Notes: a model not told the origin generated them from the sequence alone. Positions 1-6,608 are shown, numbered from the stretch's first letter. The stretch: DNA of 9,406 bases from Desulfobacterales bacterium (GCA_022361135.1 JAKSBM010000624.1:1-9406); one strand, 5' to 3'. Made by a program: numbers and translations.

Positions 1-840
1 ATCCACAAGGCCATTGGCAAAAATCTGCATTGCATCTTTGTGGACAACGGACTGCTTCGCCACCGGGAAAAGGAACAGCTCCAGGAAACCCTGACCTCCA
101 AGCTGGACATTAACATCAAGTTCGTGGATGCCCGTGAAAAATTCCTCACCGCCCTGGACGGTGTCACCGATCCGGAAAAAAAGAGAAAAATCATCGGCAA
201 CCTGTTCATTGAAGTCTTTGATGCCGAAGCCAAAAAGATCGAAGGCGCCTCCTTCCTTGGACAGGGGACCCTTTATCCGGACATCATTGAATCCAAATCT
301 GCCTTTGGCGGCCCCACCTCCATCATCAAATCCCACCACAACGTGGGCGGGCTGCCCGAGGAAATGAACCTGAAACTCATTGAACCCCTCCAGCTCCTGT
401 TCAAGGATGAAGTCCGCAAACTGGGCCTGGAACTGGGCATCGACGAAGAACTGATCTGGCGTCAGCCCTTCCCCGGCCCCGGCCTGGCCATCCGCATCAT
501 GGGCGATATCACCGAAGACCGCCTGGAAGTATTGAGAAAGGCCGATGTCATCCTCCTGGAAGAAATCAAGGCTGCCGGTCTTTATAGAAAACTCTGGCAA
601 TCCTTTGCCGTCCTGCTGCCCGTCAAAAGCGTGGGCGTCATGGGGGACAAGCGGACCTTTGCCAACTGCCTGGCCATCCGTGCTGTCACCTCCAACGATG
701 CCATGACCGCGGACTGGGCCAAACTGCCCCACGATCTTCTGGGCAAAATTTCCAATCGCATCATCAATGAAGTCGATAAAATCAATCGGGTGGTTTATGA
801 CATTACCTCCAAACCTCCCGGAACCATTGAGTGGGAATAA
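1..840 (+). CDS. guaA: GMP synthase (glutamine-hydrolysing), C-terminal part, 5' end outside window
   Basis: GuaA converts XMP, glutamine and ATP to GMP in the cytoplasm, the last step of guanine nucleotide synthesis. Frame 1 is open from the first base, giving 279 residues to a TAA stop. The family is usually a little over 500 residues, so the N-terminal glutamine amidotransferase domain and the SGGVDS P-loop of the ATP pyrophosphatase domain lie upstream of the window. Visible family hallmarks, in order, are FVDNGLLR near the start, [24 protein letters not shown] (end of the pyrophosphatase domain), [18 protein letters not shown] (start of the dimerisation domain), and the C-terminal signature around [14 protein letters not shown] ending in KPPGTIEWE. 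These match GuaA closely and nothing looks degraded. Another gene follows 21 nt later on the same strand with no clear terminator, so guaA probably heads or sits within a transcription unit with the next two genes. Confidence 0.97.
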   Translation: MHKAIGKNLHCIFVDNGLLRHREKEQLQETLTSKLDINIKFVDAREKFLTALDGVTDPEKKRKIIGNLFIEVFDAEAKKIEGASFLGQGTLYPDIIESKSAFGGPTSIIKSHHNVGGLPEEMNLKLIEPLQLLFKDEVRKLGLELGIDEELIWRQPFPGPGLAIRIMGDITEDRLEVLRKADVILLEEIKAAGLYRKLWQSFAVLLPVKSVGVMGDKRTFANCLAIRAVTSNDAMTADWAKLPHDLLGKISNRIINEVDKINRVVYDITSKPPGTIEWE

Positions 841-861
841 ACCCAAGCCTGGGAAAAGGAT

Positions 862-1812
862 ATGAATCATCTCAAGGATTTCAGGAATGATCCTGAATCG
901 TTTTCAGAGCCTGAAAAACGGGAGGAGGAAGAAGCTGAAATTGAAACCAACTCCCATTTTCAGCAGGAAATAACCACCCTGAAAATTGAGAAACTCGCCA
1001 ACAGGGTCACCATTATTTCGGTGATCCTGCCGGTTCTCATTGGCGCAGTTCTTGTTTTTGTTTACATGGATATCAAGGAACGGATGACCGATTCCGACAT
1101 GTCCAAGAAAAGCCAGGTGGAACGACTGGAACAGCAGGTGTCCGAGAGGATCAATGCCCTGGACATGCGCATCGCGAAAAACAGACTTGATGTGGACAAG
1201 GACCTGCCCGCATTGCTCACCCAGCATCAAACGCTTGAAAACCAGGTGGCCAAACTGGAAGCTGCAAGGGCCAAGGATGTCAAGTCTTTGAAATCGAGCA
1301 TGGGCAAGGCCAACCAGCGGTTGAAAACAGCGGAGAAACGAATCCAGGCCAATGGTTCCCAATCCAAGGCCAACCGGAACGCATTGGACTCCACCCGGAA
1401 AAAGCTAACGGATCAATTGGCCCTGAACGGCCAAGAATTCCAGAAAACCACCGCCAAACTCACCGAAGACATGGGGTTGTTTAAGGAAGAATTCGATGCC
1501 CGTCTCCTGGAACTGAACCAATACGAAAACCGCATTGACCAGTTGAAAAAGCAAATCGCACTCCAGGACAAACGGATCAAAACCCTGACCCGGGAGTTGG
1601 ATGCGGCCAAGCAAAGCCAGTCCCGGATCACCCGACTGGAGTCGGAAATCCGTAAACTGACCCTGGAAATTAAAACGGTTTCAGCCAAAGCCATCGGTAA
1701 ATCAGCGGCATCCAAGGCCAAAACCAGCAAACCCGCCCCCAAGCTCATTGAAGGCCAGACGCCCTCCAAACCGGGCAATGGAAGTATTTCACAGGGCGAT
1801 CTCACCCAGTAA
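862..1812 (+). CDS. single-pass membrane protein with long coiled coil, function unknown
   Basis: I do not recognise a named family. The 316-residue product starts with a very acidic segment (residues 11-28, including a KREEEEAE run). One hydrophobic segment follows at about 48-69 (IISVILPVLIGAVLVFVYM). A long stretch at about 78-275, rich in Lys, Glu, Gln and Leu with heptad-like spacing, looks like a coiled coil. The C-terminal tail (276-316) is low in complexity and rich in Ala, Lys, Pro and Ser. There is no cleavable signal peptide, so the protein is probably anchored by the single segment; which side carries the coiled coil is unclear because basic residues flank both ends. The start is the only Met before the hydrophobic segment. 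GGGA at 851-854 or AAGGA at 856-860 could serve as ribosome binding site. The gene is 21 nt after guaA and 12 nt before the pseudokinase-like gene, so it may be a scaffold or partner for the latter; that is inference. Generic coiled-coil composition makes homology-based naming unsafe. Confidence 0.85.
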   Translation: MNHLKDFRNDPESFSEPEKREEEEAEIETNSHFQQEITTLKIEKLANRVTIISVILPVLIGAVLVFVYMDIKERMTDSDMSKKSQVERLEQQVSERINALDMRIAKNRLDVDKDLPALLTQHQTLENQVAKLEAARAKDVKSLKSSMGKANQRLKTAEKRIQANGSQSKANRNALDSTRKKLTDQLALNGQEFQKTTAKLTEDMGLFKEEFDARLLELNQYENRIDQLKKQIALQDKRIKTLTRELDAAKQSQSRITRLESEIRKLTLEIKTVSAKAIGKSAASKAKTSKPAPKLIEGQTPSKPGNGSISQGDLTQ

Positions 1813-1824
1813 TTCAAAATTAAG

Positions 1825-3390
1825 ATGGGGTATCAGTCCAGTCGAATTCACACGGAAACGCAGCTGAAAAGTCAAAAATTGGGCTTTTCAGCTGCCTATC
1901 TGGCTGTCCAATATCTGGCCTCCCACATCAAAACCCATCCCCAGGAAATCACCTGGGAAACATTCCAGGCCTTGCTCACCGCCGTTGAATCACCTGGATT
2001 TGCAAAAAAGAAGCAGGCCTTGTTTTTCTACGCCCAGCTTTTTGAAACCCTCGTGGAAATGGCGGTTTCCCCCTGCCCGGTCTGTGGACAGACCATTGTC
2101 CGTGACATCCAAAGCCGTGTACTCTCTTCCCATGGCCCCGTTAACCGGGCCGCCTCACAGGCCCTGGGACGGCTGCCCATTGCCTTTCCGGCCCATCCGG
2201 CCTGCAGCCCCCGGGAGGATGCAACGCCGGTCCCCTTTGACCAGCTAATTAAACATGCCGGCGTCATTCAACCGGGAGTCCCCCATTGGAAGGGGCGCAG
2301 CCTGATTTTCCCACTGAAAAACGGCGACACCCTATCCCTGAAATTCGCCACCTCAAAGGAAAACATCCCCATTCTGGCAGAAGAGATGTTCTGGATGGAA
2401 GAACTCCACCACCATCCCCCCTGCACGGAAACCCGATTTCAACTCCCCAGACCCGTGGCGATACAGGGGAACCATCTTTTCCTGATTACGGATCTACCGG
2501 GCGACGCAACCCGTCAAAGCCCCCTGGACATCGCCTCATCCCCAATGGTGGCCTTTGTCAGTCCGGGGGACTATTATGCCTACCCCAACGACGCTCCTTC
2601 CATTGGCTCCTCCGGAGAAACCCTGGAAATTTTCCTGAGGAATGCACGCCTTTTGGGACGGCTCACGGGCAAGGGCATCATCCATACGGCCCTGATTCCC
2701 CTTTTCCACAACCGGGTGCAACGGGACAGACGCCAGGACCAGGGACGTTACCAATGGGAACTTGGGGGACGACTGGATCAATGGCTTGATTCCTGCCAAT
2801 ATCCCAATTTCGCCAAATCCGGCCTCAGGGATTTTGAACACATGTCCTGCCTGGAAAATGAAAAGGGACTCCACCATTTCATTGGCGAGCACATCTTGAG
2901 TTTCATCCTGGTCATGGGAAGTTATTTCAGGGCCAAGGCCCCCACATGGAAAGCGAGCCGTCTCGATGCGCCCCCCCTTGATACCAGATCCTGGTTTGAC
3001 CCATGCCTGTTTGCCGATCTCATCAAAGGGGTGGTCCGGGAGTATTGCCTGGGCATGAACAACCGTCTCTCCCCCAGCCTGGAAGGGCTACCCTACGATT
3101 TGTTGACCACAAAATTAATTGAAAAAATGGGACTGGACGAGGACATGGAAGAAACCCTGCGGATGCGGGATCAGGAAACCATGTCCCAGGATGAATTTGA
3201 AACCTTTCTCAGGGCCAGGGGGGTTAAGGAGCCGGGGAAATTTGAACGGGCCAAGGCCGATATTCAACTCATCACCGGCCCCCACCTGGGGGGATTCAAT
3301 CAGCCCATTTCCGTACCCGAGCTGATTGAATTCCTCTTTTGTATCTCCGGCATCTGTCTGGCGGATCGTTACCTCTTGGAAACCCAATGA
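1825..3390 (+). CDS. pseudokinase-like protein, possibly SidJ-related, with N-terminal zinc-finger-like cluster
   Basis: The 521-residue product has no signal peptide or clear membrane segment, so it is probably cytoplasmic. Residues 1-80 look helical. Residues 84-127 hold CPVC, then His103, His124 and Cys127, a possible metal site. Residues 158-340 show protein-kinase-like landmarks in the right order: LSLKFA (Lys173, beta-3 lysine), AEEMFWMEEL (Glu186/187, C-helix), FLITDLPG (hinge, 218-225), GIIHTALIPLFHN (284-296, catalytic-loop position) and LRDFEHM (Asp336, DFG position). The catalytic loop has His-Thr-Ala where active kinases have His-x-Asp, so ordinary phosphotransfer is doubtful. About 40 residues separate loop and DFE, an insertion. 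I associate this pattern with proteins labelled SidJ-related pseudokinase in Desulfobacterota; SidJ of Legionella uses a kinase fold to glutamylate. The RDF motif also recalls IucA/IucC synthetases. The gene is 12 nt after the coiled-coil gene; only a weak TAAG precedes the ATG, so the start is less certain than the frame. Coding confidence is high, family naming moderate. Confidence 0.8.
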   Translation: MGYQSSRIHTETQLKSQKLGFSAAYLAVQYLASHIKTHPQEITWETFQALLTAVESPGFAKKKQALFFYAQLFETLVEMAVSPCPVCGQTIVRDIQSRVLSSHGPVNRAASQALGRLPIAFPAHPACSPREDATPVPFDQLIKHAGVIQPGVPHWKGRSLIFPLKNGDTLSLKFATSKENIPILAEEMFWMEELHHHPPCTETRFQLPRPVAIQGNHLFLITDLPGDATRQSPLDIASSPMVAFVSPGDYYAYPNDAPSIGSSGETLEIFLRNARLLGRLTGKGIIHTALIPLFHNRVQRDRRQDQGRYQWELGGRLDQWLDSCQYPNFAKSGLRDFEHMSCLENEKGLHHFIGEHILSFILVMGSYFRAKAPTWKASRLDAPPLDTRSWFDPCLFADLIKGVVREYCLGMNNRLSPSLEGLPYDLLTTKLIEKMGLDEDMEETLRMRDQETMSQDEFETFLRARGVKEPGKFERAKADIQLITGPHLGGFNQPISVPELIEFLFCISGICLADRYLLETQ

Positions 3391-3426
3391 TCGATTCCCC
3401 CCGGAGTCGGTCCAAAACGGACAGCC
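3391..3426. other. convergent intergenic gap without a clear terminator
   Basis: These 36 bases separate the stop of the pseudokinase-like gene from the stop of the oppositely oriented lytic transglycosylase gene. I looked for a bidirectional terminator. The only symmetry is a 4-bp GTCC/GGAC pair (3410-3413 and 3419-3422) with no T-run on either side, which is too weak to call. Transcripts from both sides may therefore overlap at their 3' ends. Confidence 0.6.
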
Positions 3427-4545
3427 TTACCGCACCACCAGACGATCCCCGGGATGGATCACCTTTTTCACGGAAAATCGATTCAATCGCAACAATTTCC
3501 CCAGGGAAACCCCGTATTTATCTGCAATGCCGCTGAGGGTTTCACCGGAGCGGACCCGGTGGAAACGGGGCTGATTCTTCTTGTTCCAATCCTTGAACAA
3601 TTGCTCAAATCGCTTCTGGAACCCCTTTTCCTTCCCCTGGGGCACCAAAAGGGCCATTTTTCCCCGGGGCAGGTAATAGCCCCGCACATCTGGATTCCAT
3701 TCTTTCAGGGTTTTAAATGAAATATTGGCTGCATCTGAAATCAATTGCAAAGGAAGGGTTTTCTTGGAATTAAATTCAAGGCGGGAAAAGCTGAACAAGG
3801 GATAATAATCCGCTTTTTTCATGTAAAAGCCGTGGTGCTCCGGGGCCTCCATGATGAGCTTGGCCGCGATGACCTTATAAACATAACGTTGGGTTTCCAG
3901 GGGTAGATAAAGGGAAAAATAATCCCCGGTTTTCTGGGTTTTAATCTCGGCGGACAAACCATATTCCCCCATGTTGTAGCCGGCCAGGGCTGCGGCATAG
4001 GAGCCGGTCATCCCATGGAGTTTTTTAATGTAACGACAGGCGGCCTTGGTGGATTTAAAGATGTTGCGCCGTTCGTCCAACTCTTTGTTGACCTTTAGAC
4101 CATTCTGGCGGCCGGTGGAGCGCAGAAACTGCCAATACCCCACAGCCCCTGCCGAAGAACGGGCATGGGGACGCATGGCACTCTCAATGATGGGGACGTA
4201 CTTTAAATCCAGGGGTAGATTTTCTTCCTTGAGGATCCCCTCAATGTGGGGGAAAAATTTACTGCCCCGCTTTAACCAGAGAATAACCTGGGGACGATTC
4301 CACAATGCCAGGAGCACTTCTTTTTCCAAGGCCTCCCTGACATCCCTGCGGTGGTAAGGAACCGGCTCGCCGCAAAAACGGATATCCCCATCGAATTGAA
4401 CGCTCTGGATCAGGGAAGGAATGGATTCCACCGCCGGTATTTCCTGGACCTCGGCCCGGCAGGGATCCGACAATGAAATGAAAAGGACCGCAACCATGAC
4501 CCATGCCGTCCGGAAACCTGTAAACCAACATCTGAAATAAGACAT
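3427..4545 (-). CDS. mltD: membrane-bound lytic murein transglycosylase D-like protein (SLT and LysM domains)
   Basis: The enzyme cuts the MurNAc-GlcNAc bond of peptidoglycan, forming 1,6-anhydro-MurNAc ends, and acts in the periplasm. The 372-residue product begins with a hydrophobic signal sequence (about 10-27, likely cleaved near CRA-EV at 31/32). The transglycosylase domain spans about 95-240, with the catalytic Glu121 in PIIESAM, then GAVGYWQF (133-140) and ALAGYNMGE (186-194), matching the family's ES, GxxGxWQF and AYNxG motifs. Residues 264-303 (LPLQLISDAANISFKTLKEW and on) resemble a degenerate LysM-like repeat, and 328-371 form a clear LysM domain (HRVRSGETLSGIADKYGVS, ending in PGDRLVV) for glycan binding. 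It is shorter than E. coli MltD (about 450 residues), which has two full LysM repeats and a lipoprotein signal. Here Cys29 follows Ser-Asp-Pro, not a good lipobox. A strong AGGA lies 7 nt before the ATG. The gene is divergent from the inositol-phosphatase cluster. Confidence 0.93.
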   Translation of the reverse strand: MSYFRCWFTGFRTAWVMVAVLFISLSDPCRAEVQEIPAVESIPSLIQSVQFDGDIRFCGEPVPYHRRDVREALEKEVLLALWNRPQVILWLKRGSKFFPHIEGILKEENLPLDLKYVPIIESAMRPHARSSAGAVGYWQFLRSTGRQNGLKVNKELDERRNIFKSTKAACRYIKKLHGMTGSYAAALAGYNMGEYGLSAEIKTQKTGDYFSLYLPLETQRYVYKVIAAKLIMEAPEHHGFYMKKADYYPLFSFSRLEFNSKKTLPLQLISDAANISFKTLKEWNPDVRGYYLPRGKMALLVPQGKEKGFQKRFEQLFKDWNKKNQPRFHRVRSGETLSGIADKYGVSLGKLLRLNRFSVKKVIHPGDRLVVR

Positions 4546-4552
4546 AATTTAA

Positions 4553-4556
4553 TCCT
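4553..4556 (-). promoter_or_regulatory. ribosome binding site of the mltD-like gene
   Basis: On the minus strand AGGA stands 7 nt before the ATG at 4545-4543, with an A/T-only spacer. This is close to ideal and fixes the start of the lytic transglycosylase, consistent with the signal peptide immediately following. Confidence 0.75.
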
Positions 4557-4567
4557 GAACCCTTAGG

Positions 4568-4603
4568 AATTGAATGGAGATTTTCATCATTGCAGATTCA
4601 ATT
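4568..4603. repeat. 8-bp inverted repeat spanning the mltD-side -10 region
   Basis: AATTGAAT at 4568-4575 and its exact reverse complement ATTCAATT at 4596-4603 are separated by 20 nt. The pair brackets the predicted -10 element of the leftward promoter (4586-4591). A further copy of the TTCAATT core lies at 4646-4652, overlapping the -35 of the rightward promoter. The arrangement would suit binding sites for a shared regulator, but the motif is AT-rich and short, so chance is possible. Confidence 0.35.
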
Positions 4604-4614
4604 TTGAAAGTCAA
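4586..4614 (-). promoter_or_regulatory. predicted sigma70-type promoter for the mltD-like gene
   Basis: Reading leftward, TTGACT (4614-4609, five of six consensus bases) is followed after exactly 17 nt by AATGAT (4591-4586, four of six). Transcription would start near 4579, giving a leader of about 34 nt that contains the AGGA ribosome binding site. Identified by eye from consensus and spacing only. Confidence 0.45.
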
Positions 4615-4643
4615 ACCAGAGCCCCGTCCGGCCAAGCTTTGTC

Positions 4644-4672
4644 TTTTCAATTCACCTTTGATATGCCATAAT
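4644..4672 (+). promoter_or_regulatory. predicted sigma70-type promoter for the inositol-phosphatase-family cluster
   Basis: TTTTCA (4644-4649, four of six consensus bases) and CATAAT (4667-4672, five of six) are 17 nt apart. The start point would fall near 4679, about 48 nt before the TTG start codon, on top of the palindrome at 4677-4686. It would drive the five-gene rightward cluster. Found by eye; the weak -35 makes this tentative. Confidence 0.42.
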
Positions 4673-4676
4673 CGAA

Positions 4677-4686
4677 CATTCGAATG
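4677..4686. repeat. 10-bp perfect palindrome CATTCGAATG at predicted transcription start
   Basis: The sequence CATTCGAATG is self-complementary and overlaps the start point expected from the CATAAT element at 4667-4672. A repressor site in this position would block initiation of the rightward cluster. No second copy was noticed in the window. Confidence 0.35.
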
Positions 4687-4710
4687 AAGAGACAAACTGA
4701 ACATCCAAAA

Positions 4711-4714
4711 GGAG
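4711..4714 (+). promoter_or_regulatory. ribosome binding site for a TTG-started gene
   Basis: GGAG (within AAGGAG, 4709-4714) precedes the TTG at 4727 by 12 nt, slightly long. No ATG or GTG is available: the in-frame stop TGA is at 4685-4687 and the conserved family sequence begins right after the TTG. TTG at 4727 is therefore the best start. Confidence 0.5.
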
Positions 4715-4726
4715 CCAGAAGCTGCA

Positions 4727-5497
4727 TTGATTTCCTTTTTAATCCAAATCATAACCCGGGCCGGAGAAATCTGTTTAAAAGAGCAGGAATCCCTCACCCG
4801 GGAAGACCTTGAATTCAAAAGCCCCAAAGACATTGTCACCACCATCGATAAGAAGGTCGAAGACTATATTGTCCAAGCCATTGGCGAAGCCTATCCCGAC
4901 CATGGGATTTTCGGTGAAGAAACCGGCCAATCCCAACGGGATTCCGAATATTGCTGGATCATCGACCCCATCGACGGCACCACCTCCTTTGTCCATGGCC
5001 AACCCTTTTATTGCGTGAGCATTGCCCTGGAAAAAAACAATTGCCCACTCATGGCCGCGGTCAATGCCCCGTTGCTCGGGCAGCTTTTCCATGCGGAACA
5101 GGGCAAGGGCGCCTTCCTGAACAACCGCCCCATCCGGGTTTCCCATAGAACACGTTTGATGGAATCGGTCATGGCCACCGGATTTGCCTGTTTAAGATCC
5201 GATCTTAAAGAGAACAACCTGCCTCACTTCAACCGCATTGTGCCCCAACTCAGGGACATCCGGCGATTCGGATCCGCTGCCATGGATCTTTGTTATGTGG
5301 CCTGCGGCAAGGTGGATGGATTCTGGGAAATGAACCTTAACCCCTACGATGTTGCAGCAGGGGCTTTGATTGTCCAGGAAGCCGGCGGCAGAGTCACCGA
5401 CTTTAACAACGGCAAGGATTATCCTGAAAAGGGAATCATCGCCGCCAACGAAACACTTCATCCCCTCCTTGCCCGGGAATTGAACCCGGGGAGCTGA
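4727..5497 (+). CDS. inositol monophosphatase family protein (SuhB-like)
   Basis: This is a cytoplasmic, Mg2+-dependent, Li+-sensitive type phosphatase acting on inositol phosphates or related sugar or nucleotide phosphates; the exact substrate cannot be read from sequence. The 256-residue length is typical. Family motifs are all present: DIVTTIDKKVED (35-46), GEETG (63-67, metal-binding Glu), WIIDPIDGTTSFVHG (77-91, metal ligands Asp80 and Asp83) and the C-terminal WEMNLNPYDVAAGALIVQEAGG (200-221, Asp208), followed by an IIAAN segment. Translation appears to start at a TTG, which usually lowers expression. It is the first gene of a tightly packed rightward cluster, with a promoter candidate just upstream. 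Only 5 nt separate its stop from the next ATG. SuhB proteins in enterobacteria also take part in rRNA antitermination; whether that holds here is unknown, though the linkage to the ribosome-assembly gene rbgA is suggestive. Family assignment is very sure, specific substrate is not. Confidence 0.93.
   Translation: MISFLIQIITRAGEICLKEQESLTREDLEFKSPKDIVTTIDKKVEDYIVQAIGEAYPDHGIFGEETGQSQRDSEYCWIIDPIDGTTSFVHGQPFYCVSIALEKNNCPLMAAVNAPLLGQLFHAEQGKGAFLNNRPIRVSHRTRLMESVMATGFACLRSDLKENNLPHFNRIVPQLRDIRRFGSAAMDLCYVACGKVDGFWEMNLNPYDVAAGALIVQEAGGRVTDFNNGKDYPEKGIIAANETLHPLLARELNPGS
5472..5490 (+). promoter_or_regulatory. CCCGGG hairpin over the ribosome binding site of the downstream small gene
   Basis: CCCGGG at 5472-5477 and CCCGGG at 5485-5490 can pair as a six-base all-GC stem with a 7-nt loop (AATTGAA). 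The right arm overlaps the GGGGAG ribosome binding site of the next gene, and the whole structure lies in the last codons of the phosphatase gene. A ribosome finishing that gene would open it, giving translational coupling. There is no T-run, so it is not an intrinsic terminator. The structure is inferred from complementarity only. Confidence 0.4.
5488..5493 (+). promoter_or_regulatory. ribosome binding site GGGGAG of the small membrane protein gene
   Basis: GGGGAG stands 9 nt before the ATG at 5503 and overlaps the end of the preceding coding region. It supports the small reading frame as a real gene. Confidence 0.6.
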
Positions 5498-5502
5498 GCA
5501 CC

Positions 5503-5757
5503 ATGGTCTACATATATACATGTATTTTCATTCTGACCATGGCTGCCGGAGCCGGCTATGCCTGGTTGGGAGAATTCACTCCGGTTCAATGGGTTGTTTG
5601 TTTAACCATTTCCGGATTTCTGGGAAGCAGCATTGTTGCCCTGATTTTCACATTCTTCTTTTTCTTTCGCAGGGAGAACGAGCAGGAGAAAATCCAGCGT
5701 CTCCAGGACGAAATCGTACAATTGAAACAGCAAAAGCAACTGAAAAGGTTGGAATAA
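5503..5757 (+). CDS. small two-helix membrane protein with C-terminal coiled coil, unknown function
   Basis: I do not recognise this 84-residue protein. It has two hydrophobic segments, about residues 2-21 (MVYIYTCIFILTMAAGAGYA) and 28-55, the second ending in a run of five Phe. A basic pair, RR, follows, and then a charged, heptad-like helix (57-83, rich in Glu, Gln, Lys and Leu). The basic residues after the second segment suggest both ends face the cytoplasm, with the short loop outside. The pattern resembles short envelope proteins of the DUF/LapA-like kind, but I cannot assign a family. Support for a real gene is a good ribosome binding site (GGGGAG, 9 nt spacing), a start 5 nt after the phosphatase stop, and a stop that overlaps the next ATG by one base (TAATG). 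This is the pattern of a translationally coupled operon. The role is unknown. Confidence 0.8.
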   Translation: MVYIYTCIFILTMAAGAGYAWLGEFTPVQWVVCLTISGFLGSSIVALIFTFFFFFRRENEQEKIQRLQDEIVQLKQQKQLKRLE

Positions 5758-6608
5758 TGAGTATCCAATGGTTCCCCGGCCATATGCTGGAAACGGAAAA
5801 AGCACTTAAACAATCGGTCTCCAAGGTGGATGCCGTACTTGAGGTCCTCGACGCACGTCTGCCCATTGCCAGTGAAAACCCACTGGTCAACAAACTGGCC
5901 AAAAAAGCAGCCCGCTTGAAATTGTTAAACAAGGTGGACCTGGCCGATCCGGAAGTCACCAAGGCATGGATGGACTATTATGAAAACCAACGCCAGATTC
6001 CAGCCGTTGCCGTATCTGCAACCCAGAAACAGGATGCGGTCCGTGCATTGGACGACTGCGTGTCCAGAATCCAGAGGAATCGGGCCCGCAAGGTGAAAAT
6101 CATGGTGGTGGGAATTCCCAACACCGGAAAATCCACCCTGCTCAATACCCTGGCCGGAAAAAAAATAGCCAAGACCGGAAATGTGCCCGCCGTCACCCGG
6201 CACCAGCAACGCACCAGCCTGAAAAACAACATCGACATCTACGACACTCCGGGTATCCTCTGGCCGGTCATTGAGCCCAAGGAACGGGCCCTGGCCCTGG
6301 CCACCAGCGGAGCCATATCGGATACCGCCCTGGACTACCATGAATTGGCCCACTTTGCCGGCGGATTTCTCATGGAGCGCTATCCGGACCTGCTTTTAAA
6401 ACGCTATCCCTTTCTGGAAAGTATCCCCGAAGATGAAACCCATTTCATTGAAGCGGTGGGCAGAGCCCGGGGATGTTTGAAAAAAGGTGGCATCATCGAC
6501 TATCAAAAGGCGTCCCTGGCCATCATCCAGGATCTGCGGTCCGGGAAAATGGGACGCATCAGCTTTGAAACCCCCCAAGATTTGGAAAAGGCCCATGCTG
6601 CCGAATAA
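5757..6608 (+). CDS. rbgA: ribosome biogenesis GTPase RbgA/YlqF
   Basis: RbgA (YlqF) is a GTPase needed for late assembly of the 50S ribosomal subunit. The 283-residue product has the circularly permuted G-motif order that defines the family: G4 NKVD (58-61), G5 SAT (87-89), then G1 GIPNTGKS (119-126), G2 around PAVTR (144-148) and G3 DTPG (163-166), followed by ILWP. The N-terminus WFPGHM is diagnostic and places a His at position 9, the residue reported as catalytic in Bacillus subtilis RbgA. The C-terminal helical domain (about 185-283) is complete. The start is the ATG at 5757, which shares one base with the preceding stop; AAGG at 5745-5748 gives 8-nt spacing. The frame is open further upstream, to 5520, but that part is antisense-free shadow of the small gene and lacks family sequence. 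The end overlaps the protease gene by 14 nt, indicating coupling. Confidence 0.95.
   Translation: MSIQWFPGHMLETEKALKQSVSKVDAVLEVLDARLPIASENPLVNKLAKKAARLKLLNKVDLADPEVTKAWMDYYENQRQIPAVAVSATQKQDAVRALDDCVSRIQRNRARKVKIMVVGIPNTGKSTLLNTLAGKKIAKTGNVPAVTRHQQRTSLKNNIDIYDTPGILWPVIEPKERALALATSGAISDTALDYHELAHFAGGFLMERYPDLLLKRYPFLESIPEDETHFIEAVGRARGCLKKGGIIDYQKASLAIIQDLRSGKMGRISFETPQDLEKAHAAE

Noticed and set aside
842..857. Possible terminator after guaA (CCCA-AGCC-TGGG followed by AAAA)
   Set aside because: The stem is only 4 bp and is followed by A, not T; it also lies directly against the next gene's ribosome binding site.
904..1362. Long antisense open frame opposite the coiled-coil gene (and similar antisense frames elsewhere)
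   Set aside because: No ribosome binding site, no family resemblance, and composition explained as the complement of the real coding strand.
3136..3210. EF-hand-like segment in the pseudokinase-like protein (around residues 438-462, with DEFETFL), which would be striking given SidJ's dependence on calmodulin
   Set aside because: Taking Glu457 as loop position 12 puts Arg at position 1, and the Asp/Asn ligands and the central Gly are missing; it reads as a plain charged helix.
4456..4461. Lipoprotein lipobox at Cys29 of the MltD-like protein
   Set aside because: The residues before the Cys are Ser-Asp-Pro, which does not fit the lipobox; cleavage after CRA is more likely.
6186..6200. Altered G2 motif (PAVTR, not PGVTR) in RbgA as a sign of lost function
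   Set aside because: Proteobacterial YlqF proteins, as I recall, commonly carry PAVT here, and all other G motifs and His9 are intact.
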